This document shows positions 9,682-17,449 of a stretch of 64,000 nt of DNA, piece after piece (the first letter of the stretch is position 1; each line of letters starts with the position of its first letter). Source of the stretch: Bacteroides sp. (GTDB lineage: Bacteria > Bacteroidota > Bacteroidia > Bacteroidales > Bacteroidaceae). The notes under the pieces were generated by a model. The model saw only the letters and a program-made list of their open reading frames with translations, searched no databases and was not told where the DNA came from. A program made the position numbers and the translations under genes. The stretch spans positions 34,156-98,155 of the forward strand of contig JAFURM010000003.1 in assembly GCA_017471925.1 (NCBI GenBank), written 5' to 3'.

Positions 9682-12600
9682 TTAATCAATATCCGGCGAC
9701 GGCTTGTCGTCTATGCTGGGTATGTTGGAGACGATGGTCTTGGCCGTTATCACATTGCTGTAACCAATCGTCAATGCGTTTCGGGCATAGGCGCGGATGT
9801 AGTAGGTGGTTTCGTCGTTCAGGTTGGAGAGCGTGCCTCCGAAGCTGCTGCCATCCACCTGGCAGGGCACCTTGGTGTCGGCCACGGTGGGCGTGCTGTT
9901 GGTGGTGCTGTAGACGAAGCCCACCTCCTGGATGGTGTCTCCCTCCTTACCTGCACTTTGAATCACGGCCGACAGGGTGATGAAGTTAGCCGAGACGCTG
10001 TCGGTCGCTACCGTCAGCTTGGGGGCAATCAGTTCGCTGGTCGTGAACGAGGTGTAGTCACTGCTGTAGCCCGTGCCGGCCTTGTTCACCGCGAAGGCAC
10101 GCACCTGATAGAGCGTGTTGCTGGAGAGGTTGCTCAGGGTGGTCTTGAAACTGTTGTCATTGCCCAGCTCCGTCAGGCTCAGGGGTACCTGTGTCTCCTG
10201 ACCGTTGGCCATCTTGTAGGCAAAGCCGATGGCTGTGGGGTTGTTGCCGCCGTTGTCGGTGATTTGTCCCTGTACCACGGCACTGTTCTCGGTGATTTCG
10301 CTCACGCTGACCAGCGAGAGGGTGGGAGCGGCGGAGCGGCTGGTTGTCACGGAGATGACCTCACTGTAGCCTGTCTGTGTCTCGTTCTTGGCATAGGCAC
10401 GGATGTAGTAGGTGGTGCTCTGCGTGAGGTTCTGCAAGAGGGTCTTGAAGTCACTCTCCGTCACCGTCACCTTGGTGTCGGCCAGGGTGGGCGGGTTGTT
10501 GGTGGTGCTGTAGACAAATCCCTTCTCCGTGATGGTGGCACTGGCGCTTCCATTGTTGGTGATGACGGCTGACAGAGCGATGCTGGTGGCAGTCGTCGTT
10601 TCCACGGTGGCTATTACGGTGGGAGCCTCCTGTGCCTTGGTGGTGGCCAGCAGGTATTCGCTGTAGCCCGTACCGATTTCGTTCTCGGCGAAGGCCCGGA
10701 TCTGATACTGGGAGGCGGGGGAGAGTCCGCCTACCGTGAACTGGTAGCTGCCGTCGTCGTTCAACTTGTCGAGGGCAATCTCTTCCCGGATCTCACTGGC
10801 ACCGCTGCTGAGTGACTGCATGTAATAGCCCAGTCGGGTGATGGCGTGTCCGCCATTGTCGCTCACTTGACCGGAGATGACCAGTGCCTTTTCCGTGGCG
10901 GTTACCAGAGTCAGGACACTCAGCGTGGGCTTGGCGGAACGGTTGGTCGTGACACTCTTCACGCCGCTGTAGCCTATCTTGGTGTCGTTCTTGGCATAGG
11001 CTCGGATGTAGTAGGTGGTGCCTTGATTGAGTTTTTCCAACATGGCGGCAAAATCCTCCTTGCCATCGGTCAGCGTTATCTTGCTTCCGGTTTCGAGTGT
11101 CGGCTCCTTGACGGTGGAACTGTAGACGAATCCGCTCTCCTTGAGCAGTGCCGACTCTCCTCCCTTGTCCGTCACCTTGCCGATGACCGATATGCTGGAG
11201 GAGGTGACTTCTCCGGTGGCCAGTGTCACTGTGGGCACCTGCTGCTCGGTGGTGGTAGCTGTCAGGTATTCACTGTAGCCCGTGCCTATCTGGTTGGTGG
11301 CATAGGTCCGCACCTGGTAAGTGGAGGAGGGATTCAGTCCGGTGATGGTGAACTGATAGTTGCCGTCATCGCTCAATCTGGACAGGCTGATTTCCCCCTT
11401 GGTCTCGTTACCGCTGTTGAGCAGCTGTACATAGTAACCCAGTTCGGTAATCTCATGTCCTCCGTTGTCGCTCACCTGTCCGGAGATGACCAGCGCCTTT
11501 TCGGCACCGGACACCAGGGTCAGGGCACTCATGGTGGGCTTGGTGGAACGTTCGGTGGTGACACTCTTCATCTCGCTGTAGCCGGTCTTGGTGTCGTTCT
11601 TGGCATAGGCACGGATGTAGTAGGTGGTGCCTTGGGTGAGTCTTTCCAATACGGCCATGAAATCCTCCTTGCCGTCGGTCAGCGTTATCTTGCTTGCGGT
11701 TTCAAGCGTCGGTTCTTGCGTGATGGCGCTGTAGACGAAACCGGTCTCCTTGACCAGGGCGGTCTCGCCTCCCTTGTCCGTCACTTTGCCGATGACCGAC
11801 ACGGTGGAGGAGGTGACCTCACCAGTGGTCAGTGTCACTGTGGGCACCTGCTGCTCGGTGGTGGTAGCCTGGATATATGCGCTGTGTGACGTACCCACCA
11901 GATTGACGGCATAGGCCCTGAGCCAGTAGGTCGTGTTGGGGGCAAGGTTGGCAACGGTGAATTCAAAACTGCCGTCGGCAGCCAGCTTCTCCTTGGAAAC
12001 TTCCGTAGTAGTGGCCTCTCCGTCCTCAGTGGTCTTCAGGTCATATCCGATGTGGGTGATGTCGTGGCCGCCGTTATGGCCAATCACAGCCTTCAGTGTG
12101 AGAGACTTCTCTGCCGTGGAGACCACTTTTATGTCGCCCATGACAGGTGCAGTGGATTCAGCTGTCGTGACACTCTTCACGTCACTGTAGCCGGTCACCG
12201 TCTGTTTGTTCACGGCATAGGCCTTGAGGTAGTAGACGGTGTTCTGCTCCAGGTCGTTGATGGTAGCTTCAAAGCTGCGCTCCTCTTTCTTCAGTTCGGC
12301 AATAACTTTCTTGCTTCCGTTAACGGGGACGTCGGCCTCCTTGCTCCAGTAGAAGCCCACCTCAGTGATGCTTTCCGTGAGGTCGTTCTCGTTGGTCAGT
12401 GAGGCTGTGATGTGGATGGACTTGTGGTCGGCGGTGAGGGTGCCGATGGCCACAACGGGTATTTCGGGGGGGCTTGTCGTGATGCCGATGACCTCACTGT
12501 AGCCCGGTTCGCTGTAGCGTTGGTTCCGGGCGTAGGCCCTTACTTCATATTCCGAACTGTCGTCCAGTCCTTCGATGGTCTGTGAGAAGTTGCCCTGTGC

Positions 12601-13164
12601 ATCCTTGTTGGTGGCTTCCACAATCCTCTCGGTCTCGTTGCTGTCCTTCTTCCGGTAGGCGAAGCCATAACTGGAAATCTGGCTTCCGCCCTCGTCCGTA
12701 ATCCGGCACTTCAGGGTGGCGCTGCTCTCCGTCACTTCCGTGCATGTCGTTTCGGTCAGGATGGGCGCGTCATAGTCCTTGGTCTTGAACGACTTGATGG
12801 CACTGGCCACCCTGTTCTGGCCGTTGGAGGCATAGAACTGGTAGTAGTAAGTGGTGCTGGGTACAAGTCCCTCCAGCTCCACCGTATAAGAGGTTTGGGA
12901 GGTTTTGTAAGCTAGCACTACCTCCTTGCACTCATCCTTGGGCATGGAGGAGACGGTGGAGTAGGTCAGTGCGTAGGTCTTGACGAATGAGGCATCACTC
13001 GTCTCGATAGTGCCTTTCACAGTTGCAGAGAGGCGGGTAATCTCTGTAGCCTCTTCTGCTCTTACAACCGGCGGAGTACTGTAAGGCGCGTCTTGCTCTG
13101 CACAGTTGGTCAGGCAGAGCATCAACAATGCCATTGCGTAAAATAGTAAATGGGTTCTTTTCAT
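9682..13164 (-). CDS. Surface lipoprotein with about 11 tandem fibronectin-type-III-like domains
   Basis: The 1160-residue predicted lipoprotein has a lipobox at CLTNC (Cys21). From residue ~35 to the end it consists of about eleven ~100-residue FN3-like domains, each ending in a YYIRAYAxN / GYS / V-TT pattern. A two-domain block (~residues 432-632 and 633-834) is duplicated with a DNA period of 609 bp, judged by recurrence of one segment at 11222 and 11831. The C-terminus SNIPSIDDKPSPDID resembles the tail of the adjacent LRR protein. No catalytic domain is visible. A rod-like, cell-surface adhesive or scaffold role is inferred. Middle gene of the surface operon. A C7 run in the coding strand (G7 at 12466-12472) is a possible slippage site. 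Confidence 0.87.
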   Translation of the reverse strand: MKRTHLLFYAMALLMLCLTNCAEQDAPYSTPPVVRAEEATEITRLSATVKGTIETSDASFVKTYALTYSTVSSMPKDECKEVVLAYKTSQTSYTVELEGLVPSTTYYYQFYASNGQNRVASAIKSFKTKDYDAPILTETTCTEVTESSATLKCRITDEGGSQISSYGFAYRKKDSNETERIVEATNKDAQGNFSQTIEGLDDSSEYEVRAYARNQRYSEPGYSEVIGITTSPPEIPVVAIGTLTADHKSIHITASLTNENDLTESITEVGFYWSKEADVPVNGSKKVIAELKKEERSFEATINDLEQNTVYYLKAYAVNKQTVTGYSDVKSVTTAESTAPVMGDIKVVSTAEKSLTLKAVIGHNGGHDITHIGYDLKTTEDGEATTTEVSKEKLAADGSFEFTVANLAPNTTYWLRAYAVNLVGTSHSAYIQATTTEQQVPTVTLTTGEVTSSTVSVIGKVTDKGGETALVKETGFVYSAITQEPTLETASKITLTDGKEDFMAVLERLTQGTTYYIRAYAKNDTKTGYSEMKSVTTERSTKPTMSALTLVSGAEKALVISGQVSDNGGHEITELGYYVQLLNSGNETKGEISLSRLSDDGNYQFTITGLNPSSTYQVRTYATNQIGTGYSEYLTATTTEQQVPTVTLATGEVTSSSISVIGKVTDKGGESALLKESGFVYSSTVKEPTLETGSKITLTDGKEDFAAMLEKLNQGTTYYIRAYAKNDTKIGYSGVKSVTTNRSAKPTLSVLTLVTATEKALVISGQVSDNGGHAITRLGYYMQSLSSGASEIREEIALDKLNDDGSYQFTVGGLSPASQYQIRAFAENEIGTGYSEYLLATTKAQEAPTVIATVETTTATSIALSAVITNNGSASATITEKGFVYSTTNNPPTLADTKVTVTESDFKTLLQNLTQSTTYYIRAYAKNETQTGYSEVISVTTSRSAAPTLSLVSVSEITENSAVVQGQITDNGGNNPTAIGFAYKMANGQETQVPLSLTELGNDNSFKTTLSNLSSNTLYQVRAFAVNKAGTGYSSDYTSFTTSELIAPKLTVATDSVSANFITLSAVIQSAGKEGDTIQEVGFVYSTTNSTPTVADTKVPCQVDGSSFGGTLSNLNDETTYYIRAYARNALTIGYSNVITAKTIVSNIPSIDDKPSPDID
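10660..11870 (-). repeat. Tandem duplication of a two-FN3-domain block, 609-bp period
   Basis: AGTGTCACTGTGGGCACCTG occurs at 11831 and again at 11222. The encoded segments (PTVTL-x-TGEVTSS... and ALVISGQVSDNGGH...) are nearly identical. The duplication is 203 codons, so it is in frame. Confidence 0.8.
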
Positions 13165-13218
13165 GATGGTACATTATTATATATAGATTGTTCACTAATC
13201 ATTAGCCGTCAGTCTTCG

Positions 13219-14067
13219 TCAGAACATGACGGCAATACCTACGGTCGCTTCCATATACTTGAACTGATTGGTTTGCAGACCGGCGGAAAGAGCGAAGTTC
13301 TTGAAGCGATAGATACCGCCCACTTCGGCCTCCAATCCCTTGGAGGTGTGTGCGTCGGCTTCGGCCCAATTGCCGTCCGCCATTTCCCAGGCACTCTTCT
13401 TGTAGCCATAGCCTATACCGGCATAGAGGTAGAGGGGGAGGATGACGCGATACATACCACCGGCGGTGATGGCCAGACGACTTGAAGCTTTCTCTCCGGT
13501 GAACCACAGTTTCTCTCCTGTGCCGTCCAGCAGATAACCGTCCTTGTCGCAGGATAAGGTAGTGGCCTGTCCGGTGAAACTGTATTTCACCTTGGCATAG
13601 CCTCCCCACTTCTTGACAATGCCGACCATCAGACCATAGGAAGTCACCTCGCCAATGCCCACTACCGGCATGACCAGTGTACGTGTCTTCTTGGCCTCAG
13701 AGACCTCCAGCTTCAGGGTCAGTTTGTAAACGACTTGTTTCTGGATTCTTTCCGGAAACTCATAGCTCATGGAACCGAACTTGTCACTGCTGATGCGTAT
13801 TTTACGGGTACCTGCCGTCAGATAGACCAATGCCTGACCGGATTCGTAAATAACATCTCCAATGATGTTTCCTGCGAACTTGAATGCTTTGGCGTTGGGT
13901 AAAGAAACCCGCAAAACGCCACATGGCTCATCATTCAAATCCACTCTTTCGTGGGTCCTGGCATATAGATCTCTCTCCAAACGCTGAAAGTTCACTACCT
14001 TCAATTCTTGAGCCTGTAAGAGCGACAAACATAGTATGCCTCCCAATAGTAATAGATATCTTTTCAT
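13219..14067 (-). CDS. Probable outer-membrane beta-barrel protein of the surface operon
   Basis: The 282-residue exported protein has a signal peptide (MKRYLLLLGGILCLSLLQAQ). The N-terminal ~110 residues look like a PEGA-type beta domain (GVLRVSLPNAKAFKF, ...YLTAGTRKIRISS). The C-terminal half is built of alternating amphipathic strands and ends in Phe (EATVGIAVMF), as in small outer-membrane beta-barrels. It is the first gene of the operon that continues with the FN3 and LRR lipoproteins, so it may anchor or present them. That link is inferred from position only. No named family recognised. Confidence 0.7.
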   Translation of the reverse strand: MKRYLLLLGGILCLSLLQAQELKVVNFQRLERDLYARTHERVDLNDEPCGVLRVSLPNAKAFKFAGNIIGDVIYESGQALVYLTAGTRKIRISSDKFGSMSYEFPERIQKQVVYKLTLKLEVSEAKKTRTLVMPVVGIGEVTSYGLMVGIVKKWGGYAKVKYSFTGQATTLSCDKDGYLLDGTGEKLWFTGEKASSRLAITAGGMYRVILPLYLYAGIGYGYKKSAWEMADGNWAEADAHTSKGLEAEVGGIYRFKNFALSAGLQTNQFKYMEATVGIAVMF

Positions 14068-14112
14068 CTGGATATAGTTTATTAGTCCACCCGTTCATTC
14101 GGATAGACCGGG

Positions 14113-14142
14113 CAAATATAATATAAAAATCTCATAAACAAA
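14113..14142 (-). promoter_or_regulatory. Promoter of the three-gene surface operon
   Basis: On the minus strand, -7 box TATATTTG (14113-14120) and -33 box TTTG (14139-14142) are separated by 18 bases. They lie 46 bases upstream of the ATG at 14067. Confidence 0.65.
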
Positions 14143-14267
14143 CTGTGTTTTTGCAGGAATCTTATAAATATTGTGCAATAATGGTAAAAAGGAAGAATGA
14201 GGAGGGAAGATAATGTTTGTTTTGCGTTTGTTTACACGGTATGGAGGCCCTATGGCAATCGCTCCGA

Positions 14268-14326
14268 TTCTCACTGGCAATCGGGGTGTTTCTCACTGGC
14301 AATCGGGTCGATTGCCAGTGAGAAAC
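14268..14326. repeat. Perfect 18-bp hairpin plus a direct copy of its arm
   Basis: 14288-14305 and 14309-14326 are perfect reverse complements around a 3-base loop (GTTTCTCACTGGCAATCG arm). A direct copy of TTCTCACTGGCAATCGG lies at 14268-14284, and a partial copy (GGCAATCG) lies just upstream. No U tract follows on either strand. Confidence 0.85.
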
Positions 14327-14465
14327 TGGACGATTACTTTAGGGGTGTTTTAATGCGTTGATAATCAAGATGCTGTAAATTTCTGTGGTTTTTATGAAAT
14401 AATGATACAAAATAAGGGGCTGGAGGAGGGAAAATATTGTGTATTTGTGTGTATTTATTATTTTG

Positions 14466-14529
14466 TGTTCAACGAACATAAGTTCAAGTGTCCACGAACA
14501 TATGTTCATTGCCCGCTGAACATATGTTC
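14466..14529. promoter_or_regulatory. Operator-like array: GAACATATGTTC palindromes at exact 22-bp period
   Basis: GAACATAAGTTC (14474-14485), GAACATATGTTC (14496-14507) and GAACATATGTTC (14518-14529) start exactly 22 bases apart. A further TGTTC-AAC-GAACA inverted pair spans 14466-14478. Two-helical-turn spacing of dyads suggests cooperative binding of a dimeric regulator on one DNA face. Confidence 0.7.
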
Positions 14530-14562
14530 CCTGTGAAAGCTCTTTTTGCAGACAAAATTGTT

Positions 14563-15747
14563 TCAAGCTTGCAGCGCAGCAGCCATGTCGCGGGCCAGGG
14601 CTTCGCACTGTTCGTAGATGGGGGTAGTCATGGCCTGCTTCATCTCTACAGGGGTGCCTATTTGTTGGAATTTGCTCTTTTCGGCAAACTCGGCGATGCG
14701 CTTCACGGCAGCACCGGCCCAGCAGAAGGAACCGAAATAGCCGAACAGGCGGCCTTTCACTTCGCGCAACAGAATCTTGGAGAGCAAAGCTTCGATTTCG
14801 GGATAGAGTTGGTTGCTGTAGGTGGGACTGCCGATGATGAGTCCACGATACTTGAAGATGTCGGCCAGAATGTAGGAGGGATGGCTGCGGCTGACGTTGT
14901 GAAGCACGATGTTGCGTACTCCTTGTGCAGAGAGTTCCTGGGCGATGGCCTCGGCCATCTGTTCGGTGTTGCCATACATGGTGCCATAGGCGATGACCAC
15001 ACCCTCTTCGGCTTCATAGCGGCTGAGACGGTCGTAGACATTCACCACGCGGGCTATCTGTTCGGTCCATACAGGTCCGTGAGTGGAGCAGATGGTGGTG
15101 ATGGGCAGTGACCCTAACTTCTGGAGTGCCTTCTGTACGGGAGAGCCGTATTTGCCTACGATGTTGGCATAGTAGCGCACCATCTCTTCCCAATAGCGGT
15201 CGGTATTGATGCGGTTGTCTAAGAATCCGCCGTCCAGGGTACCGAAGCAACCGAAGGCATCACCCGAGAAGAGCACCCCGTCGGTCTCGTCGAAGGTCAT
15301 CATCGTTTCGGGCCAATGCACCATGGGAGTGAGGTAGAAGCGCAGCCTGTGGTGGCCCAGGTTCAGAAGGTCTCCCTCTTTCACCACATATTGCTCACCG
15401 CTCACTCCATAAAAGCCCTGAATCATGCCGAAGGTCTGTTTGTTGCCCACGATGATGATGTCGGGATAGTGTTGCTTGATGAGTCGGATGGAGCCGGAGT
15501 GGTCGGGCTCCATGTGGTTGATGATGAGGTATTGTATGGGGCGTTCTCCGATGATGCCTTTAATCTTGCGCAGGAAAGGCTCGAAGTAGCAGGCATCCAC
15601 AGTGTCTACCAGGGCCACGATGTCGTCATCGATGAGGTAGGAGTTGTAGGACACGCCATAGGGGAGCGGCCACATGTTTTCAAACAGGGATTTGTTACGG
15701 TCGTTGACACCCACGTAGTGGATTTTTCCTTTGATAGAAGTCTTCAT
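14563..15747 (-). CDS. FprA-family A-type flavoprotein (flavodiiron protein)
   Basis: Flavodiiron proteins reduce O2 or NO to H2O or N2O, protecting anaerobes. The 394-residue protein has an N-terminal metallo-beta-lactamase-like diiron domain with ligands in NHMEPDHSGS (HxExDH), PMVHWPETM, FSGDAFG and CSTHGPVW. The C-terminal flavodoxin domain contains the FMN-binding loop AYGTMYGNTEQMAEAIA and GSPTYSNQLYPE. Length and domain order are canonical, without rubredoxin or reductase extensions. A -7 box lies at 15786-15793 (TATTTTTG on the minus strand). O2 versus NO preference cannot be decided from sequence. Confidence 0.95.
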   Translation of the reverse strand: MKTSIKGKIHYVGVNDRNKSLFENMWPLPYGVSYNSYLIDDDIVALVDTVDACYFEPFLRKIKGIIGERPIQYLIINHMEPDHSGSIRLIKQHYPDIIIVGNKQTFGMIQGFYGVSGEQYVVKEGDLLNLGHHRLRFYLTPMVHWPETMMTFDETDGVLFSGDAFGCFGTLDGGFLDNRINTDRYWEEMVRYYANIVGKYGSPVQKALQKLGSLPITTICSTHGPVWTEQIARVVNVYDRLSRYEAEEGVVIAYGTMYGNTEQMAEAIAQELSAQGVRNIVLHNVSRSHPSYILADIFKYRGLIIGSPTYSNQLYPEIEALLSKILLREVKGRLFGYFGSFCWAGAAVKRIAEFAEKSKFQQIGTPVEMKQAMTTPIYEQCEALARDMAAALQA

Positions 15748-15804
15748 GTTGTTTATCTTTTATCTATGGTTACGGTTACGGCCGACAAAAATAGTCTTTT
15801 TTTC

Positions 15805-16761
15805 TCACAAAACGTATTTGTCGCCCTGGCAAGCCCCTATTTCTTTCATTCTTTTTTGTATACGGTGGTTGAATTCATAGTTTTTCAGACCCCAATGGGG
15901 AGCAATTAACAGTTCTTGGGGGGACTGGGAGACAAAACGCTCCAGTACCAGGTCGGGACGCAGGTGGCGGATATACTCGATGACCAGTTCGGCATATTCG
16001 TCTGCTCCGAACAGGTGGAACTCTTCAGGGTGTCGTTCATACTCGGCGGCCATGCGCGTACCGCGAATCAGTTGCAGTTGGTGCATCTTCAGGGTATTCA
16101 AGGGGAGGCGTGAGAGGGCAATGGTCTGTGCCACTATCGCTTCGGGGCTTTCTCCGGGCAGTCCCAGGATGACGTGTCCGCCTGTGAGGAGTCCGCGGCC
16201 GGCCGTACGCTCCACGGTATCTATGGTGCATTGGAAAGTATGTCCACGGTTGATTCGTTTCAGGGTGGTGTCCAAGGTGCTCTCTATGCCATATTCCACG
16301 AGAAGAAACGTGTGGCGGTTCAGCTCTTCCAGATAGTTGAGCAGGGTGTCTGGCATGCAGTCGGGACGGGTGCCGATGACCAGTCCAACGATGTCTTTCA
16401 CAGCCAGGGCCTCCTCATACTTCCGTTTCAGTTCCTCCACTGCACCATAGGTGTTGGTATAGGCTTGGAAGTAGGCCAGGTATTTCATCTCCGGATATTT
16501 GTAGGCAAAGAACTCCTTGCCCTCTTCCAACTGTCGGGTGATGGACTTTTCCGTGCGGCAGTAGTCGGGGTTGAAGGTCTGGTTGTTGCAGTAGGTACAT
16601 CCGCCGTGGCCCACGCTACCGTCCCGATTGGGGCAGGTGAAGCCGGCATTCAGTGAAATCTTCTGCACCTTGTGAGGGAAGAAACGCTTCAGGAAAGTGG
16701 GGAAGTCGTTGTAGAGGGGCGTTTGCTGGTTCATGGGCATTATCCGCTGGTTGGGTGACAT
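15805..16761 (-). CDS. Radical SAM protein, TIGR01212/YhcC type
   Basis: Cytoplasmic [4Fe-4S] radical SAM enzyme of the YhcC (TIGR01212) family. The 318-residue frame shows the family-specific cluster motif CPNRDGSVGHGGCTYC (C-x12-C-x2-C), NNQTFNPDYC, YLAYFQAYTNTYG and the TIM-barrel segments IGTRPDCMPD and HVILGLPGE. Translation may start at 16761, or more likely at the internal ATG at 16734 (MNQQTPLYNDF), where family similarity begins. It is separated from the upstream Sua5/YciO gene by 7 bases, so the two are probably one operon. Confidence 0.9.
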   Translation of the reverse strand: MSPNQRIMPMNQQTPLYNDFPTFLKRFFPHKVQKISLNAGFTCPNRDGSVGHGGCTYCNNQTFNPDYCRTEKSITRQLEEGKEFFAYKYPEMKYLAYFQAYTNTYGAVEELKRKYEEALAVKDIVGLVIGTRPDCMPDTLLNYLEELNRHTFLLVEYGIESTLDTTLKRINRGHTFQCTIDTVERTAGRGLLTGGHVILGLPGESPEAIVAQTIALSRLPLNTLKMHQLQLIRGTRMAAEYERHPEEFHLFGADEYAELVIEYIRHLRPDLVLERFVSQSPQELLIAPHWGLKNYEFNHRIQKRMKEIGACQGDKYVL

Positions 16762-16768
16762 TATGGTT

Positions 16769-17383
16769 TCAGCTCTCCTCTAACCAGCCGCATCCTTGGC
16801 GCACGATGGCCGGCTCATCACCGGTGCAGTCCACGATGGTGGAAGGCTCCAAGCCTCCTATGCCTCCGTCTATGACGAGGTCTACCCGCTCGCCCCATTT
16901 CTCGTCAATCAGTTCGGGGTCGGTGGCATATTCCGTCTCCTCGCCTTCGTCTAATGGCAGGGTGGTGCTCATCAGCGGAGCGTCCAGCAATCGGGCAATC
17001 TCCTGGATGATGGAACAGTCGGGCATTCGGATGCCCACCTCCTTGCGGTTACGGAAAATCTTGGGCAGCCGTGTGGTACCGTTCAGGATGAAGGTGAAAG
17101 GTCCCGGGAGGTTGCGCTTCATCAGTTTGAAGGTGTTGTTGTCCATCTTGGCGTATTCGCTGATGCTGCTCAGGTCATAGCAGATGATGGAGAGGCTGTG
17201 CTTCTTGGGGTCGAGCCCCTTCAGTTGGCAGATGCGTTCAATGGCCCGCTCCTTCAGTCCGTGACAGCCGATGGCATACATCGTGTCGGTGGGAAAGATA
17301 ACCAGACCTCCGTCATTCAGCAGGTCGATGATGCGTTGCAGGTCTTGCGGCGCATTGTTCTTGTTATAGAGTTTCAGGCGCAT
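16769..17383 (-). CDS. Sua5/YciO/YrdC-family L-threonylcarbamoyladenylate synthase-like protein
   Basis: Family members make threonylcarbamoyl-AMP from threonine, bicarbonate and ATP for tRNA t6A37. The 204-residue length and sequence fit the YciO branch. Recognisable are LNDGGLVIFPTDTMYAIGCH, QLKGLDPKKHSLSII, NLPGPFTFILNGT, VGIRMPDC and the late STIVDCTGDEPAIVRQG. YciO proteins have weaker or uncertain TC-AMP activity than TsaC/Sua5, so the precise role is open. It has its own -7 box (TAAATTTG, minus strand, 17412-17419) and probably drives the radical SAM gene downstream. Confidence 0.9.
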   Translation of the reverse strand: MRLKLYNKNNAPQDLQRIIDLLNDGGLVIFPTDTMYAIGCHGLKERAIERICQLKGLDPKKHSLSIICYDLSSISEYAKMDNNTFKLMKRNLPGPFTFILNGTTRLPKIFRNRKEVGIRMPDCSIIQEIARLLDAPLMSTTLPLDEGEETEYATDPELIDEKWGERVDLVIDGGIGGLEPSTIVDCTGDEPAIVRQGCGWLEES

Positions 17384-17411
17384 AAGGCGTATGGTTTTGA
17401 AGACTTTGGGG

Positions 17412-17419
17412 CAAATTTA
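17412..17419 (-). promoter_or_regulatory. -7 promoter box of the Sua5/YciO-radical SAM pair
   Basis: TAAATTTG on the minus strand, 29 bases upstream of the start at 17383. No clear -33 box. Confidence 0.45.
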
Positions 17420-17449
17420 GATAAAATCGGTGAGATTCCCTTTCTTTCG

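Larger units (their letters stand above)
14068..14562. other. 495-base non-coding, repeat-rich region
   Basis: It contains the surface-operon promoter, a long perfect hairpin with an extra direct copy of its arm, and a phased array of GAACATATGTTC palindromes (each listed separately). No credible gene was seen. The longest reading frames are low-quality and overlap repeats. Confidence 0.7.

Noticed and set aside
7945-11870. CRISPR array
   Set aside because: Repeats are in-frame protein repeats without unique spacers.
14339-14608. 89-codon minus-strand frame in the repeat region
   Set aside because: Overlaps the palindrome array and the end of the flavodiiron gene. Composition is unlike a protein.
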